Source: Mnemiopsis leidyi (lineage: Eukaryota; Ctenophora; Tentaculata; Lobata; Bolinopsidae). From it: a DNA stretch of 27,176 bases. Shown here in pieces: positions 1-8,420 of the stretch (positions are counted from its first letter, which is position 1; every line of letters begins with the position of its first letter). Location: assembly GCA_000226015.1 (NCBI GenBank), contig JH152664.1:114126-141301 (forward strand), given 5' to 3'. The translations under genes were made by a program, and so were the position numbers. The notes under the pieces were generated by a model. That model did not search any database. It saw only the letters and a list, made by a program, of their open reading frames with translations, and was not told the origin of the DNA.

Positions 1-319
1 AAAGTCAGTAATATTCCTAAGTGGTATGCCAAGATCTCTACGTCTCAAATCGTTTCTTAATATATCTAATAAGTTTAAAGGAGGTCTTCCCCTTCTTCCA
101 ACCATAAAATTGTCAGCATTAATAGCAAATAACATGGAGAGATATGCAGGAGAGTCCTCTTCACCTCTTAGGATATGTCCAAGCATTCTCCAACGAAACT
201 TTGATACTCTAACAGATAACGGTATAACATTACAACGAGCATACAATGTGTCATTGTTAATAAATCCTGTAGGCCACCTGATGTTAACTAAATAAGGACC
301 AATAAATTTGAGAAATGAG
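1..319 (-). mobile_element. LINE-like retrotransposon, C-terminal coding remnant (runs off left edge)
   Basis: Read on the minus strand, about 319 down to 1 is one open frame of roughly 105 codons. It includes the strings FRWRMLGHILRG and VGRRGRPPLNLL. A basic 'RW..LGH.LR' stretch followed about 30 residues later by 'GRRGRP' is typical of the region after the reverse transcriptase domain in many animal non-LTR retrotransposon proteins. No RT or endonuclease motif is visible because the frame is cut by the window edge at base 1 and is closed upstream near 319. It lies downstream of the last visible SUCLA2 exon and in the same orientation, so it probably sits in a SUCLA2 intron. The family assignment rests on motif memory. 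The upstream end (301-320) also carries the short dispersed motif described at 2726-2805. Confidence 0.55.
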
Positions 320-429
320 CTTTAGTTTGCGAAACTTCCCCAGAAAAGCAGCCGACGTCCTGCCCCAGAACATCCTGCCAAAGAACTTAATGAAACCTAT
401 TGAATGGACCAATCCCAACATCTCCTAAC

Positions 430-2970
430 CTCGTCCATCAGTGAGCTCTGCAAGAGGGTTGATCTCCAGGAGAGTACTGTCGTACTTAACAAACAGATTA
501 TACAACTTGGACACCGCTGATTTGAGCTGTTCGCGCTGATCACCGCCCAGTCCTAGCGCATCTGCTACTTTGCTAGTCTCAGCGTCTGTTATTCCTGGGA
601 GTCAACAGTAAATTTCTTATCTTGTTAAAACGGTTTTATACATAGTATCTAAATTATTAAGTAAGACGACAAATGTCATAAGTAGAGGGAACTCAAGATT
701 AGTCAAATACTAATCTTATCAACTGTATAACATCTTTTCTAAAATAAAGGAAAAACTTAAATTAGCGAGAAAAACTTTTTTTCGACTTCCATACTTGCGA
801 ATATGAACAAAAGTTTATGTTTATATGCAAAAAAACTCTAGATAAGACACTAGAAAGTATATCAAATTACCAGTGTCAATATCGACGGGAACTTTAACAA
901 TAGCATCAGGGTTATCACGTGCTACGTCCTCGATGTTCATTCCACCTTCTGTGCTCACTATCATGCAGGGACCCTGAAATTTTTCGTGTGGGTGTGGGCG
1001 ATTATTTGAACAGTTAACAGTGCTCAGATGACAGATTATTGTTATTGGACGATATCCATGCTACTGATTGTAACCAGAAACGTATGGATTTGGACGGTCT
1101 GTGTTGATGCAAAAACTACAGTTAGTTTGATGTAGGGAGATAAGCAAACTCATTGCTGATAAAACTGCAATGTAAGGCAAAGTGCCATTACTAAACTGAC
1201 TAGCTTGAAGTCTCGATACCAGACATCATAAAGATAATTTCGGGAAGGGGACATGAATTTTGACCGATGGGAAGCTAGAAAACAGAGCTTCCTCTTATTG
1301 GTTAAAATCAGTGACCCCTTCCCAAAACAACTTTATGCATTAAGTCCTGCATAGACTTTGTGTTTTACTCGGCTCAACCTGCTCACTGAGCCAATGAGCA
1401 GTGCTCAGTCTGTGAACTTTTGGGAATTTTACACCACGATGTTTTAAAAAAAGTTGTGAAAATGATTTACTCACATTAACTTGTCTGTCCATGACTATAG
1501 CGAAGTAAAACTCCTTCCTACAATAAACTCTCTCGCAGACCATGACCTCGTTACAGGGCCGCCCTTGTTCACCTGTAAAGGTGTGTCAGTGTTACACCAT
1601 GATATATAAAGGTGTGTCAGTGTTACACCATGATATATAAAGGTGTGTCAGTGTTACAACATGATATATAAAGGTGTGTCAGTGTTACAACATGATATGA
1701 CAGCTGTACAAGATCATGTGTAACTGTAAGTATTATATTATTGTAAAACGAACAGAAACATACAAACCTGTTTGTTTGGTGAACAGGGTGTGTCCCAACA
1801 TTCCTTCTGACATTTTTACGGCTTCGTCAATACTGCAAAATGTTCGTTTTATCATAGTTTTAATCTAATCCTGTTTTGCCAGACCAAGCTACAAAATTGG
1901 TTCTGGTCAAGCAGGTTAATTCATGGTGATAAGAAGTTAGATTCATAACAATTATAAGGTTCATCAAAAATGTATGATCTATTGCACCTGTAGCAGATCT
2001 TGACTCCACCTTTGAGACCTGAAGAGAAATGACCCTTGCCTCGACCTCCAGCTAGTACTTGGGCTTTCAGTACTGCATCAGTCAAACCTAAATTGGACGC
2101 TGTACTCAGATTAGTTTTAAGAGTTTACATAAGGAATAGTAAATGTTCATTAAGCTAGGAAGACCAAAATGCCGTTGATAAAACCAGACAATTTCAATAG
2201 TGATTTGTTTTATGTGGTCCAACTTTGTTATTCATTGGTAAATTAATTAAACTAATGATATTGGAGATGAACAATTTTTATACAATAAAATTTAATTAAT
2301 ATTGTTATTTTTTAACCTTAGATTAGAACTTAGTTTTCTTACCATATCCTTCGATAATTGATCTGACTTTCTGAGGGGAGTCTGCAACTGATCCTCGAGG
2401 AACAGGGACACCTTCTTCATCCAAAAGTCCCAATGAATAGTGCTCATGAAGATTTAAAGATCGTGTGGGCTGAGAAAAAGGTATAATTTTGTATTAGTGA
2501 TACTGGTGGAGAATTTGTAGAGAACAGTAGTTGCATGGGGAAATTTTGCAAATTTAAAACTTCATTTCTCTAACTAAAGTATTATTTGTATAAATACATT
2601 CAATACATTAATAAGAGAAATGAGGTTTAAAAATTCGTAGTTACACCAGTATCCAGGCCTTTAGAAGCCAGATGTGTCCATGTGAACCATGAAAGAGTAT
2701 CAGATTATGTAAAGCCAATGCACAACCAATAAATTTTGAGAAATGAGGTATAAAACATTTGAAAATTTTAGACAACACCCATGAAATTCCGTTCTCTATC
2801 AAAGTTGGGTAATGTTCAAATCCCATGACACTTCTCCAAGATAGACTAAAAGATAAAGGTAACACACTTTCAAAAACTAAAAACGATAAAGCACTTACAA
2901 TATTCAAAGGTGCATGGAGCCTAGCTGCTAACACACGTTTACACCCAGACAGCAGATGTCTAGTATTCAT
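430..2970 (-). CDS. SUCLA2: Succinyl-CoA ligase [ADP-forming] beta subunit, mitochondrial; seven 5' exons, 3' part off window
   Basis: Beta subunit of mitochondrial succinyl-CoA synthetase, which makes ATP from succinyl-CoA in the Krebs cycle as a heterodimer with the alpha subunit. Coding exons in transcript order are 2970-2899, 2469-2343, 2099-1988, 1832-1768, 1572-1475, 973-871 and 594-430. Each is bounded by GT-AG and all phases agree, giving residues 1-247 of an expected ~450. Exon 1 (24 residues, starting [17 protein letters not shown]) is Arg/Lys-rich with no acidic residues, as a mitochondrial presequence should be. The ATP-grasp fold follows: [19 protein letters not shown] near 30, the nucleotide-binding loop [12 protein letters not shown] at 78-89, [48 protein letters not shown] from 168, and [17 protein letters not shown] at 223-239 with the metal-site region EINP. 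The CNEVMVCER and NIEDVA..NPDAIVK stretches resemble SUCLA2 more than SUCLG2. The ATG choice rests on the presequence and the exact gtaagt donor at 2898. The C-terminal half lies left of base 1 and cannot be judged. Confidence 0.92.
1577..1700. repeat. 31-bp minisatellite, about 4 copies, in SUCLA2 intron 4
   Basis: The string ggtgtgtcagtgttaca recurs at 1580, 1611, 1642 and 1673, an exact 31-base period with only single-base differences. The array makes up over 60% of a 195-base intron (1573-1767) and stops four bases short of the exon at 1572. On the transcribed strand each unit reads as a branch-point-like CACTGAC followed by a pyrimidine-rich ACACACCTTT, so the array looks like tandem copies of the 3' splice-site region itself. 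Confidence 0.9.
2548..2636. repeat. Imperfect inverted repeat in SUCLA2 intron 1
   Basis: The left arm near 2549-2571 (caaatttaaaacttcatttc and on) is nearly the reverse complement of the right arm near 2613-2635 (agagaaatgaggtttaaaaa and on), about 18 of 23 bases, with roughly 40 bases between. The right arm shares the GAGAAATGAGGTTTAAA core of the dispersed repeat at 2726-2805 and 19612-19676. It could be a small hairpin or MITE-type element, or two facing fragments of that family. Confidence 0.5.
2726..2805. repeat. Dispersed repeat, copy A (SUCLA2 intron 1)
   Basis: This stretch begins ACCAATAAATTTTGAGAAATG and runs through a TTTTAGACAACACCC block to TTCTCTATC. A second copy with the same order of blocks lies at 19612-19676, and shorter pieces lie at 297-322 and 2611-2632. 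The repeat is non-coding as far as I can see. Three occurrences in or beside SUCLA2 introns plus one about 17 kb away indicate an interspersed family rather than a local duplication. Confidence 0.55.
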
Positions 2971-3525
2971 CTTGGAACAATATTGGGATCAGGAAGGATG
3001 GACACCCTAGTTTCATAGGAAAATTTTGTTAAATAAGGTATAACGGTTAGCTAAGTTTAACATGATATAATTGAGTAGCACAGGAAAGACCCAGGCTAGG
3101 GGTGTAAAGTATTTAACACAAAATAAGTATGCTTTATCTTTTAAAGAAAGTACAATTTCTCCTGAAAATTATCTCACAAAGGGTTTGGTTGTTGTTTATT
3201 GATACGATTTTGATTTCCATCTTTTAACTAAAAAGAATATTTCACAAAATAAAAACTATACAATATATGTATATATAAAACTAAACTATACAAAGTACCC
3301 AAAATATCACAAGGCTGTTGGTTGAGCCGCTGAATTAATGGTCATAGACTAAAGTGGAAGTGGAAAAGAATACAAAAACAATTCAAGAGAAAGCCAGTAA
3401 CATCTCTCAAGACACCCTACCTAACTTACAGATCTAGTGGTTTGATGATGAAAAAATCTAAAATAGGGGCTAAAATTGTAAGGTTAGAATCATGTCCATG
3501 TTTTCTGTAAGATTTACAGGAGCTC
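2971..3525. other. Upstream flank of SUCLA2; no gene seen
   Basis: This is presumed 5'UTR and promoter of SUCLA2 on the minus strand. I see no clear TATA box or other core promoter element. The sequence is AT-rich with a short alternating ATATATGTATATATA stretch near 3261-3280. No coding frame of note. Confidence 0.4.
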
Positions 3526-3915
3526 ATGTCATCTATTGAGGAAACCTTAGTGCAGAGGGTGATGGGTCGGCTGTCTACTGAAAAATGGTGTAGTCAGGTG
3601 CTGTCTGCCATAGCTTGTTGTTGGCAAAACACTTTCACCCCCACTTTGACCCAGTTAACAGGCATTATTCAATCCATCTCGCATGGGCCTGCACTGCTGC
3701 TGGTTTGGTCCATGGACCATGGTGCCAGAAGTTCTATTCTGGCCAAAGAGAGTGTCCACGTATCAAAGGGGCGGGTTGCATATCACCTGAACAAGATGCA
3801 AGTCATCTACCGTCTGGCTTCAGCGGAGGCTATGCTTTTTGAAAGATCATGTCTTAATCCCCCAGCAATCACAGTATCCCCCAGCAATCACAGTATTCAA
3901 GTTAATTTAAACTAA
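3526..3915 (+). other. Unrecognised 129-codon open frame, doubtful
   Basis: An open frame from an ATG (MSSIEETLVQRVMGRLSTEK and on) to a stop near 3915. I recognise no domain. A second plus-strand frame is also open over 3615-3842 and contains Cys-rich spacing (WCQKFYSGQRECPRIKGAGC). Two overlapping frames being open suggests composition or a decayed repeat more than a gene. There is no visible splice partner and no homologous copy in the window. The last 40 bases include a perfect 19-bp tandem duplication that is inside the frame. Confidence 0.15.
3859..3896. repeat. 19-bp perfect tandem duplication
   Basis: The unit cccccagcaatcacagtat occurs at 3859-3877 and again at 3878-3896 without a mismatch, so the duplication is recent. 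It lies a few bases before the coding fragment at 3912. Confidence 0.85.
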
Positions 3916-4134
3916 TAGATGTTTATAAACTTCTTTTTAGCAACAAAAGGGTTATCTTTTAGAAAACTGTTATGCTTTATTTTGTTCTCCAAGTAACTTC
4001 CACTTTCAATACGGTTCAAAACTTCATCCGAAATATCCCAATAATGCCCACTGCTAGACGTCCTAAGGGCTCTAGATTTACTCTTAAAAATCTCTAAATT
4101 ACTTTGAAAAGCATCCAAAGATGATGCAGTCTTA
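3912..4134 (-). other. Unrecognised C-terminal coding fragment, copy 1
   Basis: On the minus strand this is an open frame of about 70 codons whose end reads YLENKIKHNSFLKDNPFVAK, then KKFINIY and a stop at 3912-3914. Its last 46 or so residues match copy 2 at 5632-5775 at about four residues in five, with conservative exchanges (Y/F, D/E, I/L, K/R) and many third-position DNA differences, the pattern left by protein-level selection. The upstream part (ASSLDAFQSNLEIFKSKSRA) resembles the 'S...F...L..F' tail seen at the ends of some LINE proteins, which is a weak hint. I do not recognise the family. It is likely a piece of a repeated element, not a host gene. Confidence 0.45.
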
Positions 4135-4382
4135 ACGTGAGAATATTATTAGAATAGAATATAAGAAAGAAAAAAACATTATTTAACGAACATTATGTAG
4201 ATTCATTGCACGTTGATATTAAACGCATAAATGTTCAATAATCGACATTCTTTGAAAATAATCAGTTGCTGAGCGATAATTATTACACCAAAAGAAAAAA
4301 GTGCCATCGTTATCCTTGCAAAGGTGCACGTAAAAATGTTTTAAGCAGCATCGCCGCTTGACTGGAACCTCAATTCATATAA
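4135..4382. other. No feature recognised
   Basis: AT-rich spacer between the coding fragment at 3912-4134 and the CpG-rich patch. No coding frame, repeat or regulatory motif that I can support. Confidence 0.4.
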
Positions 4383-4622
4383 TTGCTCAACTAAGCGCGA
4401 GCGTCCTTTTGCGCGTAGCATGCGTAAGGGCGATCACTGGGCTTTGATGATTGATGGCTTGGAATTCACCTAACCAGGTGCATATGTACGGTACGCGCGA
4501 GGCTGCTCTCTGCTTTTCTCTGGTGGCGCGCGACGCGTTCGTTTGCGTCATTTTTCGTTCGCGTTGCTCTAACAAAAACTTTTTACGTGCTTAGCTTCGC
4601 GTCGCGTAGCGTGCGTAAGCAC
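4383..4622. other. CpG-rich patch with a 17-bp direct repeat
   Basis: This 240-base block is packed with CG dinucleotides (for example gcgcgcgacgcgttcg near 4525), unlike its AT-rich flanks. The string cgcgtagcatgcgtaag at 4412-4428 recurs at 4603-4619 with one mismatch. Near 4588-4620 a GTGCTTA...TAAGCAC inverted pair could fold. It may be an unmethylated promoter-like island, or the CpG-rich end of a mobile element. I see no ORF that helps decide. Confidence 0.5.
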
Positions 4623-4693
4623 CTGATTTGGTGAATATGTTTCTTAACATGTAATTTCGACCTGTTATAGACATCAATATTAATTTTTTGTCA

Positions 4694-5091
4694 GACGTTG
4701 CCTGACCTGCTGCCGCGAAGCGGCAGCCCCCCGCGCGGCAGCATTGAAAATGGGCCGCAACGGCAAAGGCAAAATTTTTTAATGGACTAACATGGTTAAT
4801 TATAATATTGTCGCGGTGATACCCGACTCACGCAGCTAAAACTGAACGAGATCACGTTTCGTTAGACGGATATAATCTCGTCAAATATAATTATACGCAT
4901 TGTTTTATGTTTCCTCTTGTCGAGGTGATATTCGACGCCACTCTGCTCTAGCTCTTGAAGCTCTGAGCTCGTCAATGTTTCCTCTCATTGCTTATGATAT
5001 TTTTGTCTCACTTTAGGACCCTTTTCACGCCGCCGCGCGCTTCGCATACGCCGGAGGCTGCCGCTTCGCGGCAGCAGGGCTATGTAACGTC
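4694..5091. mobile_element. Element bounded by inverted GC-hairpin ends (MITE-like)
   Basis: GCTGCCGCGAAGCGGCAGC at 4709-4727 is a perfect 8-bp stem with a GAA loop. Its exact reverse complement stands at 5057-5075. The flanks agree as well: acgtt then about 14 bases then the hairpin on the left, matched in reverse by the hairpin then about 13 bases then aacgt on the right (to about 5089). Together they form inverted ends of about 35 bases around roughly 330 bases. The interior has part of the retroelement-like repeat (4810-4885). No transposase frame is present, and I could not identify target-site duplications with confidence. Confidence 0.5.
4810..4885 (+). repeat. Dispersed repeat: partial second copy of the retroelement fossil sequence
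   Basis: The run gtcgcggtgatacccgactc and the bases after it up to 'ataatctcgtca' match 6478-6562 closely apart from scattered changes and small length differences. A more distant third version may start at 4919 (gtcgaggtgatattcgac). In the 6478 copy this sequence leads directly into the retroelement-like region, so this is best read as a fragment of the same family. Old and broken. Confidence 0.5.
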
Positions 5092-5631
5092 GCGTGTAGC
5101 AAATATTTTTTAATTTTACATCCATCGCTATTTGCTATTACTAGTACATCTACTACAATGCCGGTTAAGTAAAATCGAGCGCTAAATTGAAATATTCAAC
5201 AGAATGTCATAATAGCTGTTCAACATATACCAAAATTACCTTGTACTTCGCGGTTTTTAATTGTTAATCAGTATTTGGATTACGCGTTATGTAATTCACT
5301 TACCGAGAGCAGTCTGCAAGGACGTGGTAAATGAGCCTAGCCGTCTACCTATCATATAAATCAAAGCTTTAAGAAACAGATAGTATATAAATAGACATAA
5401 TCTTTTTTAAAACACATTTAGCAAACTTCTCCAATGAGCTCTATCATGAGCAATTTACGTTAAACATTCTAAATCATTCAAATCATTTAACGAAAATTTT
5501 CGAACACTGAGGTCTTAATAAAATAAAAAATAAATAATAAATGATGATGCCAGCATCATCACACATAATCTCCTAAAAATTTCAAAAAACCTTAAAAATA
5601 TTTAACAAATTTAATAAAAAAGCATTAAAAA
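5092..5631. other. AT-rich spacer, no gene seen
   Basis: Low-complexity AT-rich sequence with runs such as aaaataaaaaataaataataa near 5521. No coding frame above background and no clear repeat. It leads directly into the end of the coding fragment at 5632. Confidence 0.4.
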
Positions 5632-5775
5632 CTAATAAATATTAATGAATTTCTTCTTAGCAACAAATTGGTTATCTTGAAGAAAGCTGTTATGTCTTAA
5701 CTTGTTCTCCAAATAATTTCCACTTTCAATTCGATTTAAAACTTCATCAGAAAGTTCCCAAAAGTTTCCACTACC
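5632..5775 (-). other. Unrecognised C-terminal coding fragment, copy 2
   Basis: Minus-strand counterpart of 3912-4134, starting sharply at about 5775 with GSGNFWELSDEVLNRIESGN and ending in FVAKKKFINIY. Only the last 47 or so codons are present, so the copy is 5'-truncated relative to copy 1. 5' truncation fits target-primed insertion of a LINE-type element, and both copies point the same way as the LINE RT at 6962-7745. They could be the tail of that or a related family, but I cannot show it. Confidence 0.45.
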
Positions 5776-5891
5776 TTATATACCAAATGCTAAATATCAG
5801 TGAGAAAAGGTTTGACTGCGGTCGTCCACGTCGCCCTTGCAACTGTAAGGTGTTGACAGCAAAGATAAGCGACGAAAAGGATTTTTCAAAG

Positions 5892-5980
5892 GGGGGACCC
5901 TTCCCTGCCCTTCCGTTAAAGTGGGGGTCTGGGGGCGCAGCCCCCAGCATGGTTTCAGGGCGAAGCCTCCCGGAATATTT
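5892..5980. repeat. G/C-run hairpin block
   Basis: CTGGGGGCGCAGCCCCCAG at 5929-5947 is a perfect 8-bp stem with a three-base loop. It lies in a block of G and C runs. A facing GCCTCCC / GGGAGGC pair follows near 5967-6006. It stands out from the AT-rich surroundings and resembles the GC-hairpin repeats at 4709 and 5057 in design though not in sequence. Likely part of a non-coding repeat. Confidence 0.5.
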
Positions 5981-6373
5981 TTAAAGAAATTTTGACTCTG
6001 GGAGGCAATTTAACAATAAGGAAAATGTAAGGAAGAGCAGACCAAATACGGCTTTCTTCAGGCAAGACCCATGTAATTTCTAGTCCTGTAATAGAAATTA
6101 TGGTCAATTCTTCAAGAAATGTAGTACTTTAATCATAAAGAAGGTTTAAGGTTGGAACGCTTTATTGAAAAAACTAAAAGAATTGCTGAATCGTTGTTAA
6201 TTATTGGCATGGTGTTCTTTTACAATTTGCATCTTCATACTTGTAGTTAATATTGTGTTCATCATACTATTACAGCCGTGTATAAAACTTAATCCACCTT
6301 CTGACGGATCCTCGTTCTGATACAAATGCCCAATTTTCTGGCCGTCTTCAAAAATTTCTTAGAATTTTTCATT

Positions 6374-6421
6374 TCAAAAGGGGGGGCCCTAGGGTCCCAT
6401 TGCATGGGTCCCCCCCCCCTG
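6374..6421. repeat. G-run/C-run imperfect palindrome
   Basis: A run of seven G, then ccctagggtcccattgcatg, then a run of ten C. The two homopolymer arms can pair, and the core holds ccctaggg and tgca palindromes. A 60-codon minus-strand frame across it looks like a by-product of the repeat. The block ends about 55 bases before the retroelement-like region at 6478. Confidence 0.45.
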
Positions 6422-6477
6422 GATACGCACATGTCAGCAATGAAGAACTCCTGCAGGGCACCACTCTGCAAGCTGTT

Positions 6478-6930
6478 GTCGCGGTGATACCCGACTCTCG
6501 CAGCTCAAAGCTGAACAAGATCGTTTCGTTAGAATGGTAGACGGAAATAATCTCGTCAATAAAGCTGATGCAAGATTATACATATCTTTTAGAGGATTTA
6601 GCTGCCATTAGACAAGACATCTATCAATGTAAGGGTGCTACATCCCAATAGTCTGTCGAATACAGGAAAGTCCCTCAAGAGTATGTACTTAACCCATGAA
6701 AAGGAGAATACAACTATGTACGTGTTAATGAATGATTGAGGTTGAGAAGTCTAGCTTTACTCCCTTTGTTATGTCAATAACTGGAGGAATGGCAGCTAAA
6801 GCAACCATATTTCTGAATAGGCTAGCTTAAAAACTTCTTTCAAAGCTTGACCAGACTTATTCTGACACCATCGGATACATGTATCGGAAATCGAGAACTG
6901 GAAATATTTACGAATTGGATCTCAATTTAA
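6478..6930 (+). mobile_element. Decayed retroelement fossil: C-terminal nuclease-like region
   Basis: On the plus strand, motifs of a C-terminal region that follows the reverse transcriptase in a widespread family of animal retroelement proteins appear in the usual order: ADARL...RGF near 6556-6595, VRVLHPNS near 6630, HEKE near 6698, SFTPFVMSITGGM near 6753, FLNRLA near 6812, and a TYSDTIGYMYRKSR stretch near 6860-6895. From memory the family pattern is 'ARLD..A.GFW ... FDVRV..P ... HE..K ... FTPLV.S..GGM ... KRLA', which looks PD-(D/E)XK-like. The copy is clearly broken, with several disruptions, and is old. Which order of retroelement it belongs to I cannot settle. Its downstream end meets the oppositely oriented LINE at 6962. 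Another piece of the family lies at 4810-4885. Confidence 0.55.
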
Positions 6931-6961
6931 TGAGATACTACTTAAAGTTGGGCTTGTTCTT

Positions 6962-7745
6962 TCAGAAAGGACTCTGATCAGGAGAATATTTTTGGATGGA
7001 TCCTATATTTGGACAATTTGTTGATGAGCAAGGTATGTTCAACTTTATCGAATGCTTTGGGTAGTCCAAATAGATGCAATCGGTGCCATTTCCATCAAGA
7101 AAGTTATCTAAAATGTTGTCTAAGTGGTGAAGTAGCTGTGTTAAGCTATGTCCTAACCTGAATCCATGCTGCTGGCTGCATAGGAGGTTGTTGGACTCAA
7201 GATGATGAACAAGCTGTTTTCTGATGAAACCATTTAAGATCTTGATCATGTGGGAGGTCAGGGGGACAACACAATAGTTTGATGCAGTTGCCTGGCTGCC
7301 TTTCTTGTGCATAGAACAAACTAATGACTTCTTGTAAGAATTGGTCGTGCTAATGGGTGTTTGCAAGAATTAAGGAGGATAGTTGGTATTCCATCCGGAT
7401 CTGGGGCAGCATCAGGTTTAATCTCGTCGATGGCAGAGATAACATCTTCTTCGGAGAATGTTAGATCAGATTCACTAAACCGCTTTGATATAGTTAGGGG
7501 TGTGAACTCTGCAGCTGTCAAGTCTGTTTCCTCTGGATTGCTAAAAACAGACCAAAATTGACCTTTCAGAATGTTGGCTATCTGTTTAGGGTCAGAACAA
7601 ATATTATTCTGCTCGTCAAACAGCATGCTGATAGGTTGTTTCTGTCGTGCAAATCCCTCACTTCATATTTTGTCTAACATGAACATAAACCTAAAATTTT
7701 GATTTTGTTTTCAAGCTCATTTAACTCAGTCACATAATCACTATG
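6962..7745 (-). pseudogene. LINE reverse transcriptase fragment (Jockey/CR1-like), broken
   Basis: Minus-strand coding in order: a lead-in with HSDYVTELNELENKIKI near 7745-7700; DEIKPDAAPDPDGIPTILL near 7430; MHKKGSQATASNYCVVPLTS near 7290; IRKQLVHHLE; QHGFRLGHSLTQLLHHLDN near 7170; and motif A as DCIYLD near 7070, whose aspartate is a catalytic residue. These match non-LTR RTs of the Jockey/CR1 type (usual forms DGIP, NYRPVSLTS, QHGFR.G.S, YLDFAKAFD). The frame is shifted near 7340 and again just after motif A, where KAFDKVEH continues in the neighbouring frame. The R expected in NYRPVSL is a C. The Y/FxDD motif is missing because the sequence ends shortly after 7000. No endonuclease domain is seen. 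Dead copy. Confidence 0.8.
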
Positions 7746-8420
7746 AAATGAAGGTGAGGCCTTTGGTGCAAGTTAGAAATATGCATTATGCAATAGATAT
7801 TGGACACCGAGTTAGATTCAGTTGGTCCACTTTCCTGGCTAACCCTTCTGTATAAACCTAAAATTAAGAGATGTAAAGTGATTACATAGACCCTGATATG
7901 CCTGTTGAGTCACAGCACTTGTTGAATGTAATACCATACTGACAAAAATACCCCAACCCTTTAGAATCTACTTAATAAATATTAACACATTCACTTGAAC
8001 GTTCCTTATTAATAGGCATTGCTTTTTCAAGGAAAATTCAGATGCAAATGTGGTGTATTCCATAATGAGAGGTACTTCTTAAGAAGAATGTGGTGTATTC
8101 CATAATGTGAGGTACTTGTTGAGAAGTAAACTGATGTTATCATTTATTGATTTGAATCAGTTTTGATATGATAACTTATTCTATAAATTTGACTTTAGTT
8201 GGGTGCTCCATATGAGCAGCTTCTTTATGTAACATAGATATAGATAAATTATTTAGTTCTAATAAAATTATATTGTGATGCCAAATGTTCCAATTAAGCA
8301 ATTACAGTTGCAATGTGAAATTAAATATCTTCAAAATATATATTTGCATTTTTTTGTGGTTTTCAAAACGTGAACTGCACTTTCTTGAAGCATTAGAACA
8401 GGGCATCCTGGAATGACATC
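7746..8420. other. Upstream flank of the GPR180-like gene
   Basis: AT-rich sequence with one local duplication: gaatgtggtgtattccataa near 8086 repeats the copy about 40 bases before it (8047-8127 in all). No ORF of note. The promoter and 5'UTR of the gene starting at 8421 must lie here, but I see no TATA box at a convincing distance. Confidence 0.4.

Noticed and set aside
5740-5775. CTGATGA...GAAA on the minus strand, resembling a hammerhead ribozyme core
   Set aside because: The helices do not form, and the sequence is explained as codons of the repeated SDEVLNRIES coding fragment; the sister copy lacks the motif.
7361-7561. 66-codon plus-strand frame
   Set aside because: It is the opposite strand of the LINE reverse transcriptase, whose motifs are on the minus strand.
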